Source of the DNA: Ophioderma brevispina
Lineage: Eukaryota > Echinodermata > Ophiuroidea > Amphilepidida > Ophiodermatidae
Length of the DNA stretch: 64,000 bases
NCBI GenBank assembly: GCA_023653785.1
Contig: JAMKCH010044292.1
Span: forward strand, 1-64,000
Direction: 5' to 3'
The notes beneath the pieces were generated by a model. The model ran no database searches. It worked only from the letters and a program-made list of their open reading frames with translations, and was not told the origin of the DNA. The position numbers and the translations under genes were made by a program. Shown in pieces: positions 48,100-60,064 of this stretch; positions within the stretch are counted from its first letter, which is position 1; each line of letters starts with the position of its first letter.

Positions 48100-50927
48100 C
48101 ATCGCAAGGCGAGGCGCATTTATTTCCATGTCAACATGGAAGTTGATAATGAATTAACAATGCTAAACTCCTGTACAAGAGATAGGAAGTGTTGTTGAAT
48201 TTGAGATCCTCTTTGCCATAGTCTATGGTTTTATAGCTGACTCAAATCACTTTAGATAGTTAGAAAAATAAAATTGCCAATTGCCTTTTATAATACTTGA
48301 AAGTAGATTCATTAGAAAGAGCACTACTCCCAAAGCATAACACAGTTTAAATGAAGTCAATCTGTTACCTGGTTTCTGCAAAATTTGCAATGTTTATTTG
48401 GAGGAAATCTGATCTGTCCACCAGCCTTAAAAGTGCACAGTGTCCATCTCACACGTGTGCAGAGTCCGAACTAATTAACGCTAATCACGCTAAATGGAAA
48501 TTTCAAATGACCCGCTCTTTGTGACGTCCATGGGTCAGTGGTTCGACCACATGTTCGACCACTTTCGGAAACACTTCGGTCGCATTCGTGTTGCATTATT
48601 CATGCGATATACGAGATTGACAGGGTCAATACGCAAGCGCAATGCATAAATGTGATTCTGAACTTCGAAAACCGTCTGCTGCGTGTGCCAAATTCAGCAA
48701 CCAATTCAGCTCTGCACACAAGCGTTATTCATTTGTATTACTCATTGTTTCTCAGCTCTGCTATTGCTGCTAATATTCATAATAGTAAATATTACATAGT
48801 TTACAGACCTCTGCGAGTCACCCGGAAGATGCAAAAGCGATATATGCACTATACTCGCTATTATTGCGTGAATCTGCCTGCGCTGAATCAAGGCCATGAT
48901 GATGTCCCCGGTAATTTATTTCGATCGGTGTAAAACCAATTATTTTCGCTGGTTACTACTAATAAAAAAAACGAACAAGTTGCCTAGGGGGAGGGTGGCC
49001 AAGAAATCCCAATTTTAGACGTCGCCACTGGTTTAATTAGCACTTAAGTGACCAAGGGTTTTTCACTCCCGTTATTGCCGGGGGAAGGGGGTGGGGCAGC
49101 GTAAAAACAAATTTTGGGGGTCCAATAGGAACCCCCCACACCTTGGTGTACATGTGCTAACATGTACATGTGAATTGTTGACAAAATATTCCGATTTTTT
49201 TTTCATGCCATGAAATGTACTTAAATGACAAAAAAAAGATTTTTTTCTTAAAATGGGAGCAAACACCAGTGGGAGCTGCAAACAAAATATTTTTCTTTTT
49301 TTTGGGGGGGTGTTTACAAAACAAAACAATGCAAACTATTTTTTTTTAAGCTGAAAGACAATCCAACATTTGACAACTATTTGTACGGCCATTGGCAAAA
49401 GGAACCTCACTCCCATTCCTATATTAAATGAAGTTGTTGTTGTTGTTATTTATATTATCAAAACATTTGACAAGAAATAAACTTTTTACAATTTTATGAC
49501 ACTACAAGATTAAGCAATACCCTCTGGTGAGGATTTAACTATAATTTCATTATGTACCATTTCAAAGATACAGCACAAACCAGTAAACCTAACACGCACG
49601 CACACAAACACACACACATAAACACACACGCACATAATCTGCAGGACTTTGCAAAATCCCCATGGCTTTTTCAAGCCAAGAGGATAACTTAAGGCCTCTT
49701 AAATTCTCGTAGTAGTGGCCTCTGAAAAGTGAGGAGGGAAGGCATTTTTTTGTAATTGTTTTGACTAAATGACCGCATCCAAAAAATGGTGAGGCATTTT
49801 TTATTTTTATTTGACATGGAATAGACCCCCTAGAGGTCTTTATTAGCATAAAAGTGACTGTGTTTAATTAATACCACAATTAGCCATACCATACATCAAC
49901 ATTTCAGGATTGAAAACACTATAATTTAAGAAAATTGAAACACTCAAAAAAAACTTGTCCTTATCCCAAAAGGTGAGTAGGTACTAGGGCTACAAGAATC
50001 TGATAATTTTTTTAAGCCAGATGGATAAGGGGGATACAGAAGTTGTAACAACAAAACCCACCCACACTTCCACCCATTTTGATGATTCACAAAATCATAT
50101 CCATAGGCCCCACCCTCAGGCTCCGCCCACCCCATCCATCCTCCATGACACTGAAAATCCGACTTCCTACACCTGAATCACACCATAAAACCCATTGTAT
50201 CAACATCTATTATAATGCTTTAAGTACAGGCCTAAACCATGAACTCACTGTAGCCGAATAGGCCATGCGCTGGTAATGTCGTCTGCTACATTACCAGCTA
50301 CATTACAAAATTCGGCATCCCACACACACATGATCACTGTGATACACGGCCGCTTTGTTGATTGATTTTGCACCTCTGAAGATCTTGATCTTTAAAATAT
50401 ATACATGATTAGGAAGGAAAACCATTACTAATAATGCTATACCTTTTGACAATTCTGCTAATTGCCCGGAAATATGAAAAAATTGAAACTTTAGTCTCAG
50501 TTTACGATAGCCACGCCCAGAGCTCCAGTACAACAATCACTGGAACAATGACTTGACTGACCTGCATGACCTAGGGGCGTGGTTTAGCTCGATCGTATGG
50601 CATCGTGGGTGTGCTCAACAGTGTAATCTGAGATGCAGGTGAGTGAGGATCGCCACTACCAATATTCCCATGAGACTACTTTAGAAGCCTGTGTATAAAT
50701 TAAAAATAATCAACTGGAACTAAAGATAGTCATGCACCTAAATGCTAAATCCCAATGTTGAGATGAAAAGATTTTGTTGTTTTCCTATGTAGAAAACATT
50801 TACAGTACTAAAAGGATTTAATAGTTCTAGAATTTAAAAACAAAGTTGTGATTTTCTAGATCCAGAATTTAAAAAGAAAGTTGTGACTTTCTTTATGAAG
50901 GACAGCTATTGAGCTTAGCAATGTGTA
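48100..50927. other. GRIPAP1 intron 1, middle
   Basis: Non-coding. A 131-codon plus-strand frame at 48,538-48,933 resembles no known protein. Dinucleotide-like (CACA)n lies at 49,592-49,635. Confidence 0.5.
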
Positions 50928-52440
50928 CAGGCATTATGTTTACATACAAAATAACGATTTGTCACAAAATTGAGGGCGCCATCCTCAGGAAATCTCTGAG
51001 TCGGCTTTTAATGCTATCCACTCACATACACTCTAATGTGATGGGGCTTTAACCGCTTTAATTATTGGAGCAACTTAAATCCAGATCCACTTTAAAAATC
51101 CTTTCCTGCCTGATGGCCATTTTAGAAATTAAAATATTTTTCTTCTGAAAATTGATATTTTATAGCACATATGACAGCTAATGTGAGATTTTGGCCCGAT
51201 AACCTGCTCCTGGAGCATATATTTTCAACTTGTCTCATAGCGGCACTTTATTCCATTAAAGTGTGTATAAGTATTACAAAAGAATGATTTTCTGCCGGCT
51301 CGGGTTGCATTTTGTGCATATGTTGGCGCTCGTCTTGTAATTCATATGTCGTGAGTTTGATACCCACTCCAGGTGTAAAATTTTACTTTAGTAGTTATTT
51401 ATTTAGAGTTAGAGATTGCAATGAAAACATAAGAGCCCTGGGGGGGCACTCAACTTTTTTTCAGGTAGGAATGTGCGGACCCGATTTCCTAACTTGTGGG
51501 CTTGTGAACTGATTTTGTCTCCAAAAGGAGGGGCTTGGGAACTGAAATTTTGAGAAATTTGCAGGCTTGGGAGCTGAAATTTGGCTAAAATTCAGCTTCT
51601 GAGGCCAAAAATTTCTGAAAAGGGGACCTTAAGAACTGAATTATGCTTCAACTGGGGGTCATGGGAACTGCTGGAGAGACGTGAAATGGGGGTCTTAAGG
51701 GCCGCACATACCTGTACCTCTTTCCAATGTCAGTGCATTTGGATTATTTTATAAAACGTGTGTTGCAGTTTTCAAATTAAAGCTTCCATGCTGGACTGTA
51801 AGCCAACCATGGATTCAATCTATGTACTGTGCTGACCACAAGCTCAAGCACAAATGTTAAATTGTGCACGGTCAGATCTGATGTTTCTAATTCATTTTTA
51901 TGGTTCATGTAATCCAATTTTCCATGAAACTACTTGATATGTGCTCAGTAATTTATTTTCATAGCATGTAGCATATATCGAGGGTTGACAAACAGAAAGA
52001 CATAACTCAAACTGAAAAGAAATATTAAAGAATTTCTTTAACTCTGCTGTTCTTAATTAAAAATTGTTCTTTATTTATATAATGCTTGCTTACAGTACCA
52101 TATATGAGCTTTATGAGAATGTTTTCATTTGTGATATGATATAGAGTTTGCTAGTAGAAAATATTAACTCATCGCATTTCTCAAAAGCAGTATTACGGCA
52201 AATTAAATAAATTCTTTAATATTTTTCCTATTCAGTTTGAGTTCGTCCTTCCTGTTGGTCAACCCCGATATAGTACAGAATGTTCATTAAAAAACTATGC
52301 TAAAAAATGGTTTTCAAACTGAGATAGCAAAAGAAGCGTAAGACTGACTCGGAGATTTCCAGAGGATGGCACCCTCAATTTTTAAAAAAAAAACATCCTG
52401 TTTTTTTTTTGCATATGTACATAATTGCATGTCCACATCA
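50928..52440. mobile_element. Foldback element, about 1.5 kb, in GRIPAP1 intron 1
   Basis: The left end (50,928-51,020, with TTGAGGGCGCCATCCTCAGG and AAATCTCTGAGTCGG) is the reverse complement of the right end (52,335-52,440, with GACTCGGAGATTTCC and AGGATGGCACCCTCAA). An inner inverted pair lies at 51,970-52,030 and 52,204-52,275 (TATCGAGGGTTGAC / GTCAACCCCGATA). No transposase is seen. The end sequence also occurs alone at 63,884-63,985. ATGCTCCTGGAGCATAT-like sequence at 51,206-51,221 recalls the 129-bp repeats. Confidence 0.65.
51300..51390 (+). repeat. Possible degenerate tRNA-like head
   Basis: TTGGCGCTCGTCTTGTAATTC followed by GAGTTTGATACCC has A-box and B-box-like spacing but poor matches. 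It may be an old SINE head. Confidence 0.2.
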
Positions 52441-52929
52441 TATGATCATATTGTTCCCCACCGAGTGTGTTCTGTTATGTTTAGTCAAAGTAAGGTCAAG
52501 GAGTGGAAATGACAAATTCCCTCTGTTGTCTTTGTGTTTCATTAATCCATAACACGCTGTATTGCGGGTTGGAATGAAATTACGAACATGTCACCATCTG
52601 TCAAATATTTTGAACTCTGTGAGTAAATCAGTAAAATCACTGAGAGCGTCTTTAGTTAAATTCCTGGTATGAATTTTACTGCTTTGACCATCATATTGTG
52701 TTTGCCCTACTTTAAAAAGGCATAGTTAGCTGAAGTTATTGTAGTCAAGATAATTATTATTGGCACATTATGTGAAGCCACTTCCTTTTTAAGGAATAAA
52801 AAAGCAGTGTTTTTGTGCATTTCTTTTATGTCAGTTATATCTTGGCATTAACAGCTTTAATCATGGTGATTATGCTGACAACTGGGTGCCACAGATAGCA
52901 CGCCAGTATGAAATTATACTATTAGAATA

Positions 52930-53095
52930 GAGTGTAGCGAGATCTTTGTCATGGCTCATCTGCCCCCACAAATTTCAGATGCAACCATGGGGAGAGCAGA
53001 TGATTTGATTTTTCATGGTCGTACTGAGATTTGAACCTAGGACCTTCTGCACCAGAGGCAAAGACCTTAACCACTGTGCTATACTCCTCCGCTGT
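52930..53095 (-). mobile_element. tRNA-derived SINE, copy 2
   Basis: On the minus strand, A box TAGCACAGTGG (53,081-53,071) and B box GGTTCAAATCT (53,037-53,027) head a body containing GCTCTCCCCATGGTT, shared with the copy at 19,915-20,145. The insert lies in GRIPAP1 intron 1, opposite to the gene. Confidence 0.7.
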
Positions 53096-53149
53096 ATGAA
53101 ATTTTAATGCAAGTGGTAATTGTGTCGCCTGCCTTGAGGCAGGAAGACA

Positions 53150-53500
53150 CATAGTGATCAGTTTGTCCACTGTTGTTGTTGTTGTAGTCTGTTGATGTCT
53201 GTTGGTGAAGTTTGTTGTTAATGTAGTCTGTTATTGTGAAAATGGGTTAACATTTGCCTTTAATATTCACATACTTAGATGGATTTAAACCAAACTTTAG
53301 TCATAGGTGCAACATGGGATCCCTCATTTGTTGATGAGGTCAAAGGTCACATACCATGGTCAATGGTCATGTGACCTCAATTTCAGTTGGAACCAAAACT
53401 TGGTTTTTGGATATTACACGGAAACCCTCATTTGTTTATTTGGTCAAAGTTGACATATAAAGGGTCATACGAGGCCTATCATTCACAAACAGCGACAACA
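53150..53500 (+). repeat. TTGTTG tract and DR1-bearing dispersed repeat
   Basis: A TGTTGTTGTT tract at 53,170-53,190 is followed by the repeat also found at 33,560-33,850, including GGGATCCCTCATTTGTTGA and a perfect DR1 AGGTCAAAGGTCA at 53,337-53,349. Confidence 0.65.
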
Positions 53501-53816
53501 GGCGACACTAGCGGTCCAAGGACCGCAATGTATTTTTACTGAATAAACCAAAATTTTCCTAGTTCCAGTATGGCAAAAGGAGTTATAGATCAAAATGGTG
53601 CCAGTGGTCTATCAAAGAAATATAGAATAAAAAGGGAAAGCCATTGGCAATCCTAAGAGCAAAAAGGCAGCCATGTGTTAAACATGCAATACCAATGGCA
53701 ACATTGCATTGAATTTTGCTGCTGCAGTCTGCAGAGTGGTCTGTTGATGAGATATGAATGGCGATTATATTTTTGAGCTTATATTAAAAATAATCTGGCT
53801 TTCAAGGTTGGAAAGC

Positions 53817-54118
53817 TTTAAAGGTCCCAGGAAATGAGATGATAAACCTATTCCAAATCTTTACGGGGCTTCCATTCCAATAACAGGCCACAAAACAACA
53901 ACTACAGTGGACATCATTGTGAACTCTTGATTTTCCGTCAGTGCCATGAATAGATTCACAACCATCACCGGGAATTTTTCTAGTTACTCCTCACTGAAAA
54001 ATCAAGAGTTTCACTAATGATGTCATCACCAACCCAAATATTGAATGCTTTCTCGTCCCTCCTTGTAGACCTGACACAAACCACATCAATTCTATTTGCA
54101 TTTCCTGGGACCTTTAAA
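53817..54118. mobile_element. 302-bp MITE, perfect TIRs, probable TTAA target site
   Basis: TTTAAAGGTCCCAGGAAATG at 53,817-53,836 is exactly the reverse complement of 54,099-54,118. The pattern is best read as TTAA duplication plus TIR AGGTCCCAGGAAATG, typical of piggyBac or Kolobok-type elements. An inner palindromic pair (ACTCTTGATTTT / AAAATCAAGAGT) is also present. No coding capacity. It lies in GRIPAP1 intron 1. Confidence 0.85.
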
Positions 54119-55169
54119 TTATAATGAAATACAACAAATCTTAAAGGTTTATGACCTTAAAAGTACTCGCTATTGAAGGGACTAATTTTATTCTGTGCAT
54201 TATTACCACCAAGGACTGGTGGATAATGAGGGTGCAGATGAATAATTATAGATGTAAGATTGTAATAGTGATCCGGTTGTTAGTTGACCACGTGACTGTA
54301 ATAAACAAAGGTCAAACAAGGTCAAACTTTTAAATGTATATAAATTATTTTGTATTATTGTATGAGTATTTTTTTCCCTCTATGATATTAATTTTGATGT
54401 ATTATGTTTGACCTTTGGGCAAAGTTTAAGAACAGTGTTGATCACTGAATTTGTTCCCTAGGCAAAAGAAGTTCCAAAAATTAAGAAAAAAAAAAAATAA
54501 TAAAAATAAAAATTCTTATTCCATACATATACATTAGGTGTAAATTGTCCATTCATATGTGACATTAAAGGAAATGAGTCGGATGTCAATAATATTGCTT
54601 TTGAGTTGTAAAACAAATTAGGTGGTAAATCTTTATGTATTGCATTGTTTTAGAAAGGCAAGAATTTTATCATATCTTTGGAACCATATATCCAATTGTA
54701 ATGGGATTTGAATCAAAATGTAGCATCTTGAATGGGCCACTAGCTAAAATTAAAAACTCAAAATTGAATACTTCGGATAATGACTCATATCGCTTGATTG
54801 TGTCACATATGTACAAACTACAGCTTTAGGGTAAAAAAAAATCATTTCTCCCTAACATTCCTCCTTTGTATTGCATTTTATTCCATTTAGTACAGCAAAG
54901 CATATGAAAAGTGTATGCTAGTTTATGCAAAGTTATGCAAATTTCAAGATTTTTTAGGACAGGCTGGTTGTAAGTTGTAACCAGATTTTGTAAATACAGC
55001 TCATTGACCACTGTACAAAATTGTTATATTCCGCTCTCACTCACAAAAATTTTGGATTCATCCCTCTCCCTGGCATAAATAAAGACTCGTCCTCTTGCAA
55101 ATAAAATGCAAATCCTTTCAAATTATGTTATTGATGTAATAGTGTTTTTTTTTTCAATTTGAATTTCAG
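54119..55169. other. GRIPAP1 intron 1, last part
   Basis: AT-rich intron sequence ending in a T-rich tract (55,146-55,168) and CAG, a good polypyrimidine tract and acceptor for exon 2. Confidence 0.6.
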
Positions 55170-55236
55170 GCACAACTTCTGGAATTGAGGACTTCCAACT
55201 ACAGTTTGGTTGACCAGTGTAAAAAATTACAAAATG
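55170..55236 (+). CDS. GRIPAP1: GRIPAP1, exon 2
   Basis: Sixty-seven bases encode AQLLELRTSNYSLVDQCKK then LQN plus the first base of a split Glu codon. The acceptor is TTTCAG and the donor GTAAGT is a perfect consensus. AQLLELRT-NY is the conserved start of the vertebrate GRIPAP1 coiled coil. Phase is 0 in, 1 out, matching exons 1 and 3. Confidence 0.9.
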
Positions 55237-55281
55237 GTAAGTCATGTGCACAGAAAGATTGAAAAGAATTGTGAGGTCAAC

Positions 55282-55461
55282 TCGCTGTAGAAGTGCCACG
55301 TATTAGGATTTGATTGTCCAGGAATTGGTCCAAACAAATCACAGGGTACAGGGCACATGCTATACTATGGAAGGTTTGAATTCCCTGCGCTATAAGCCTT
55401 GTGATTTGTTTGGACTGATTGCCGGGGCAACGAATCCTATTGTGTGGCACTTCTACAGCGA
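55282..55461. mobile_element. 180-bp foldback MITE in intron 2
   Basis: TCGCTGTAGAAGTGCCAC at 55,282-55,299 is exactly repeated in reverse complement at 55,444-55,461, and the pairing continues inward with mismatches (GTCCAAACAAATCACA). The whole element can fold into one hairpin. No clear target duplication. It lies 46 bases after exon 2. Confidence 0.85.
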
Positions 55462-55469
55462 TCAGCAGT

Positions 55470-56389
55470 CAGGTGATACATTTTGGGACCCAAAAAATTC
55501 CTTGTTAGTGGAAACTCTTTCCAGTTAAGTTTGCAATTAGCAACTCCCAAGTTTGATATCAAAAGTTGTTACTTTTGTACTTGCAGAATACATAAAAATA
55601 ATTCTTCTGTTGCCTTTCTAATTTGTATTTAAATGTAAAGCTCTTGTCATTCAAATTCATAAAAAGTATTGTCACATACACACCTAAATTATGGTACCCC
55701 ATATTGGTGCAAAATGTCTGACATTGGTTTTTAGGGGGCAAGTCACGGTTACATTTTAAATTTGACTTTTTGCTTTTTGTGACAGCTATATCTCATCCAA
55801 TGAAGTAAATATTTGTGCAAGATTTTTACACATAGGTAGTATTTAAGATTGACTATTACCAACCCAAATGTGGAAGCTATATCACTTTTACCTTTTGACT
55901 TGTGGCCCTCCAAAGAATGGTCTGAGTGTTTTTTGTTTTGGCTATTTCTGGCCCCCTATAACTTTAAATTAGAGCAAGGTGCATTTTTGAAATTTTAACT
56001 ACTTAGTTCTCCAGGTAGACAAGGGAAGATTAATTTAATATTCAAGGTGCATTTTTTCTGATCACATATTTGCAATTTCAAGCAAAAAGTAATCTAGAAT
56101 ACCAAGTTTGGAGAAAGTAAGGGGTGTAGTTCTCTGCTTATAGTCTGGCCCTCTGAATATTGAACTTCACACCGGTACATGTTTTTGAGATGACCTCCCT
56201 CAAATTTAAAATTGCTGTAGCATGAAAACAAAAAGAGGCACAGAGCTCAATTTCAGGATTTTTGTTTCTCATGAGTATCTTTTAATACGCTCTCAAAAAA
56301 TAATAGTATGAATGATAAGGCCAGATTTGATTAGAAAGCTGAATTACATGTTGATGTCTGGTATTCATTTCTACTTTGTACTCAAACAG
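55470..56389. other. GRIPAP1 intron 2, remainder
   Basis: Non-coding AT-rich sequence with no other feature recognised. Confidence 0.55.
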
Positions 56390-56451
56390 AAGTGACAGTA
56401 TTGAGATCTACAGCAGAAACCTATGAGAAGGATCTGCAAAAGGCAAATAAT
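56390..56451 (+). CDS. GRIPAP1: GRIPAP1, exon 3
   Basis: Sixty-two bases, completing the Glu codon split from exon 2, encode EVTVLRSTAETYEKDLQKAN plus a final Asn, with donor GTTAAG. The heptad-like pattern and the aligned position (vertebrate ELTSLRQ...FSKAQK) support the call. The weak donor is accepted because it leaves phase 0 and the next exon begins exactly with the conserved SKSKKA block. Confidence 0.8.
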
Positions 56452-57913
56452 GTTAAGGACCAACCTAAAGATCTTTACTTTCAATTAATTAACTTCTGCT
56501 GCCCTGCAAAATGATTGAGGAGATTTCCTGATGGCAGCGTAATAATATAATAGGCAATTTTATCATTCCAATCCTTTCAAGTTTTTTATGCACAAAATAA
56601 GATCATGTGAATAGCCTTCTCTTGATTGTTCCAACTTACGGGCTTTTGAGCTAAAACCTTGTATGTGGTGCTATTAGTTTCACATGCAATCACTTCCGCT
56701 TGCTGAATTCATCAATCTCTAATCTTCTGTGATACCTTGAACAATATCCTTTGAGGAGGTCACATTTTTTTTGCAGTATGTGTACTCAGACTTTCCATGC
56801 ACAAGGGCTGCAAACCTGGGTATGGACCCTGAAACTGGAAGTAGAGTGGGTTGGCCAGATAAAATACTTTTAACCTATATTAAAACATAGCCAAACATGC
56901 AGATGAATGACAATAGTGTGTACTTGTACTTAAATGAATGGCAAATTTTGTTTATAGATCTATCGAACAAACAAATTCTGTGTTTTTCACATACAATACA
57001 CTCATCGCTATAACATGTTAACCTCAATATGTGGGTGACAAGACTAAAGGTCCATTCATAGTTCACTGCATTGCAATACAGTGTAGTGAAAATAGATGAA
57101 ACCATCTCTGACTCAATACAGCAGCAACACAGTTCATTGGCTGTGTTGAGTCAGAGATGGTTTTCATCCATTTTAGCAGTGCAGTTGGGAGGGACCTTTA
57201 ACGGATTTCAAAACTTATAGTCCATTGGGGGAGCCATGGGGCACTGTTATAAAACGCAAAATTAAAGTTTGTCACATAGTCTCCAGTTCATACCATGCCC
57301 AGTAGTTAAAGGAGTGCACAATTTGCTAATCCAAAACATCGATAAATCATCAAAATTCATATTTTGTATTTTTGTTATTGGCATGAATAGCGCACATAAC
57401 CTGCAGTGGTTGGCTTGAAATCCGTGACTTAAGACACTGCAGTACTTTTCATCTGATTCTGTAATTTCTATCGTCGTACAAAAATTCCGACTTGAATCAA
57501 AAAGCCTTTCCCGGTGATATCCCACATTTAAGCGTTATCATTTGTGCACCATGATCAATCGTTTTAACCTCAACACAAACATTATTGATGGTTGGTTCAT
57601 TCGTTTTCTGGTGTAAACCGCAATCAGCTGTTTAGTGTAAGATTTTGAGACGCGGCACTATTTTTGTTTGGTGGGTAGACAGTATAACTTTCCTCAAATA
57701 CTTTTTTTTTCACTATTTGGGTGGTTTGTTTCTACATTAAAGCAGTTATATGGAAGTGTGACACCTTATTCCTGATTTATAATTAAAAGAAATGTTTTCC
57801 ACATTTTTCGAATTAATCTCGAATATCGCTGCTAATCCCTTTAAGGTTTCTTTGATTTTGTTGATAATAACTACATTATTACATAATTCCATTTTGTATT
57901 TCCTTAATTTCAG
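56452..57913. other. GRIPAP1 intron 3
   Basis: Non-coding except for the foldback element at 57,045-57,200. The frame at 57,262-57,525 on the minus strand resembles nothing known. Confidence 0.55.
57045..57200. mobile_element. 156-bp foldback MITE with long hairpin
   Basis: The ends TAAAGGTCC and GGACCTTTA are inverted repeats, and the pairing continues to a strong inner stem: 57,095-57,120 (GATGAAACCATCTCTGACTC...) with 57,142-57,168 (...GAGTCAGAGATGGTTTTCATC). The ends resemble those of the TTAA element at 53,817-54,118. The inner 74 bases have the size and shape of a microRNA precursor, but MITE origin is the simpler explanation. Confidence 0.75.
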
Positions 57914-57940
57914 ACTATCAGTAAGAGCAAGAAAGCACGG
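57914..57940 (+). CDS. GRIPAP1: GRIPAP1, exon 4 (micro-exon)
   Basis: A 27-base exon encodes TISKSKKAR between a CAG acceptor and a GTAAGA donor, phase 0 on both sides. It aligns with the conserved LSKSKKAQ of vertebrate GRIPAP1, directly before the EVEVLLSEN block that is exon 5 here. It is too short to be found without the homology. Confidence 0.85.
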
Positions 57941-58090
57941 GTAAGATTTTTAAACAGTTTAAAAATTTATTAAATTGGCATTATATAACTAATCTCTAGC
58001 ATGATCACAGATTTTTATCAAAAGGAGATTTAGCTGGAACACATAACAATTTCCGGTGCCTTAAGTATATTGTAATGAGGCACATGCACT

Positions 58091-58369
58091 CAGGGCTGTA
58101 TGCAAGATTTATTTTGGGGGGTGGGGTGCGGGATTTTAGAAAAAGTAAACCTTTTTTTTGGTTAAAGTGACCTAACCCCCCCCCCCCATTGGGTCCTTTT
58201 TGAACTTCTTTGGAATATCTCATCACCAAAAAGTGGACTGACTTGTTTAAATGTCTCCACATTTTGTATCTTTTTATGAAAAAAATTGGCAAAAAGTGGA
58301 CTTTTTTGCCCCTTTTGTGGAATTTGTGGGGGTGCAACCACATCCCCGCACCCCCTGCATACGGGCCTG
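58091..58369 (+). mobile_element. Miniature element, CAGGGC family, copy 2
   Basis: Left end CAGGGCTGTATGCA and the reverse complement of the right end, CAGGCCCGTATGCA, match at 12 of 14 bases. The body shares AAAAAGTGGAC words and the GGGGTGCGGGA block with the copy at 47,866-48,096, in opposite orientation. No clear target duplication. Confidence 0.7.
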
Positions 58370-59351
58370 CACGCATTTCAGTATCATAGTTTTGGGCACC
58401 ACCATATTTGGTTTGCATTTCATCGTATTTGGAAAGTACTTATGTATATTTATGAGACGCGTGTATTTTACATTCATTGCATACAGTGAGTAAAAACAAC
58501 AACTGATGCCACATGCTGTTACTCTGCCTCAAATATCTCTTTTCTTAAAGCCACGATCTTTTCAAAATTCAAAATGCCCATTTTGTCTCTAAACTGCCGA
58601 CGTTAGTTCCTATCAACACTTTATATTATTGTTTTTTTGTGAAAAAGCAGACACTTAAGCATTTCACAGTGGTCTTGAAGAAGGCATTTACGACCTAAAA
58701 AAGTCAGATCCCAACTTTTACTAGTAGACAAAGCATAAAAATCATTTCTTGACAAATATGGTGTATTATGCTTAGCCACTTAAAGGGTTCTTTGGTATAA
58801 AAAATTCCAATACAACAGTGCAAAAAAATGGACTTGTGGGGGTGTGCGATTTGTTTACATTTTGAGAAAAAAATCGCTGATACTGGCTTTAAGCAAAATT
58901 AACAGGGGTCATCGGGAGACTCTTTGTGCATTCTGAATGTTTCGCATAAATATTGCAGAGAAATCGGCTGATCAGACAATGGAACAGTGGGGAAATGCAA
59001 CACTGATAACATAACATGTGACGCACAGATTCTTATATGCTTGTGCAACAGTGACGACGCGCGAGTGCTTGCACAACAACAACCACAGTGCACTGGGTGA
59101 CAGGGAAATCGCTTACGGGCTTGGCCTTTTCCAAAATACATGCAATTTGCTTCTTCCTGTTATACTTCTATGAGCTTGATGCAGGAATCTGCTTTGTTGT
59201 AGAGTGTAAATGATGTAAATCCAGATCCAAAGGAAGAGTTTTCTTTATTAAATGGAGGAAGAACAAATTGGTGAAACTGGGTAACATTAATGATTTGATC
59301 AAAATTTACAGTATTTTTATCCCCCTGGCTTAAAAAGCCATGGGATATTGT

Positions 59352-59656
59352 CAGGGGCAGATTTAGAGGGGGGCACACCCGGCGCGTGCCCCCTCTATTT
59401 TTTGCAGAGCAAAAGGCGCCAGGCATTGCATAGAGCGCCGGGCGCACTGTAAATCTATAAAAATGCCTTTTTACGCACAGGGCGCCCTGTAAATCCCTAA
59501 GGATTACGGGACAGGGCATCTGGCGCCGTGTAGATCTAGCTTTGTGGGCGCCCTGGGGTCACAGTACCGTACCCCCCACCCCCGCGCCCTTCAGAATTTC
59601 GAATCGACCGGAAAATTTGGCGCCCCTTCTATTGCAAAATCCTGGATCCGCCCCTG
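59352..59656. mobile_element. 305-bp MITE, CAGGGGC ends, ATTGT target duplication
   Basis: Left end CAGGGGCAGATTTAG and right end CTGGATCCGCCCCTG (reverse complement CAGGGGCGGATCCAG) are inverted. ATTGT flanks both sides (59,347-59,351 and 59,657-59,661). The body is rich in GGCGCC words. The ends resemble those of the 2.2-kb element at 42,250-44,481, which may be related. Confidence 0.85.
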
Positions 59657-60064
59657 ATTGTCACAGTAGATGACACAACTTAAGAACTGTACACCCTACC
59701 ATATTAAAAATATACATTTTTAAAAAGATTTTTCTTCAAAGAATCCAAAAATGTTATTTTTTTAGGTAGTTATAGGTCTGAAAACATTGCTGATCAAAGT
59801 TTGAAATTTTGCCAAAAAAGGTCTATCACTTCTGATTATCAGATTTTTCAGCATGCTATACCCCATATGGAATATGGTAGGGTGCCTTGAACAAGGCTAG
59901 CTTGGGAGCTGCAACTCCCTGTTTACCTCCCTTGGCTATGATTGGAATGTTTTAAAATATAGATGGAATGGTTTCTGACTGTGATGAAAGCTGATTAATT
60001 AAAATTGTCCGAGTTTCCTTTCAGAAATCATTACATAATTTGTGTGTGTTTTTTTATTCAACAG

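Larger units (their letters stand above)
57941..60064. other. GRIPAP1 intron 4
   Basis: Non-coding, with two miniature transposons listed separately. It ends in TTTTTTATTCAACAG before exon 5. Confidence 0.6.

Noticed and set aside
48538..48933. 131-codon plus-strand frame in GRIPAP1 intron 1
   Set aside because: No similarity to GRIPAP1 or any known domain, and no matching splice sites; consistent with chance.
55310..55528. 72-codon frame after GRIPAP1 exon 2
   Set aside because: It lies mostly inside the 180-bp hairpin MITE.
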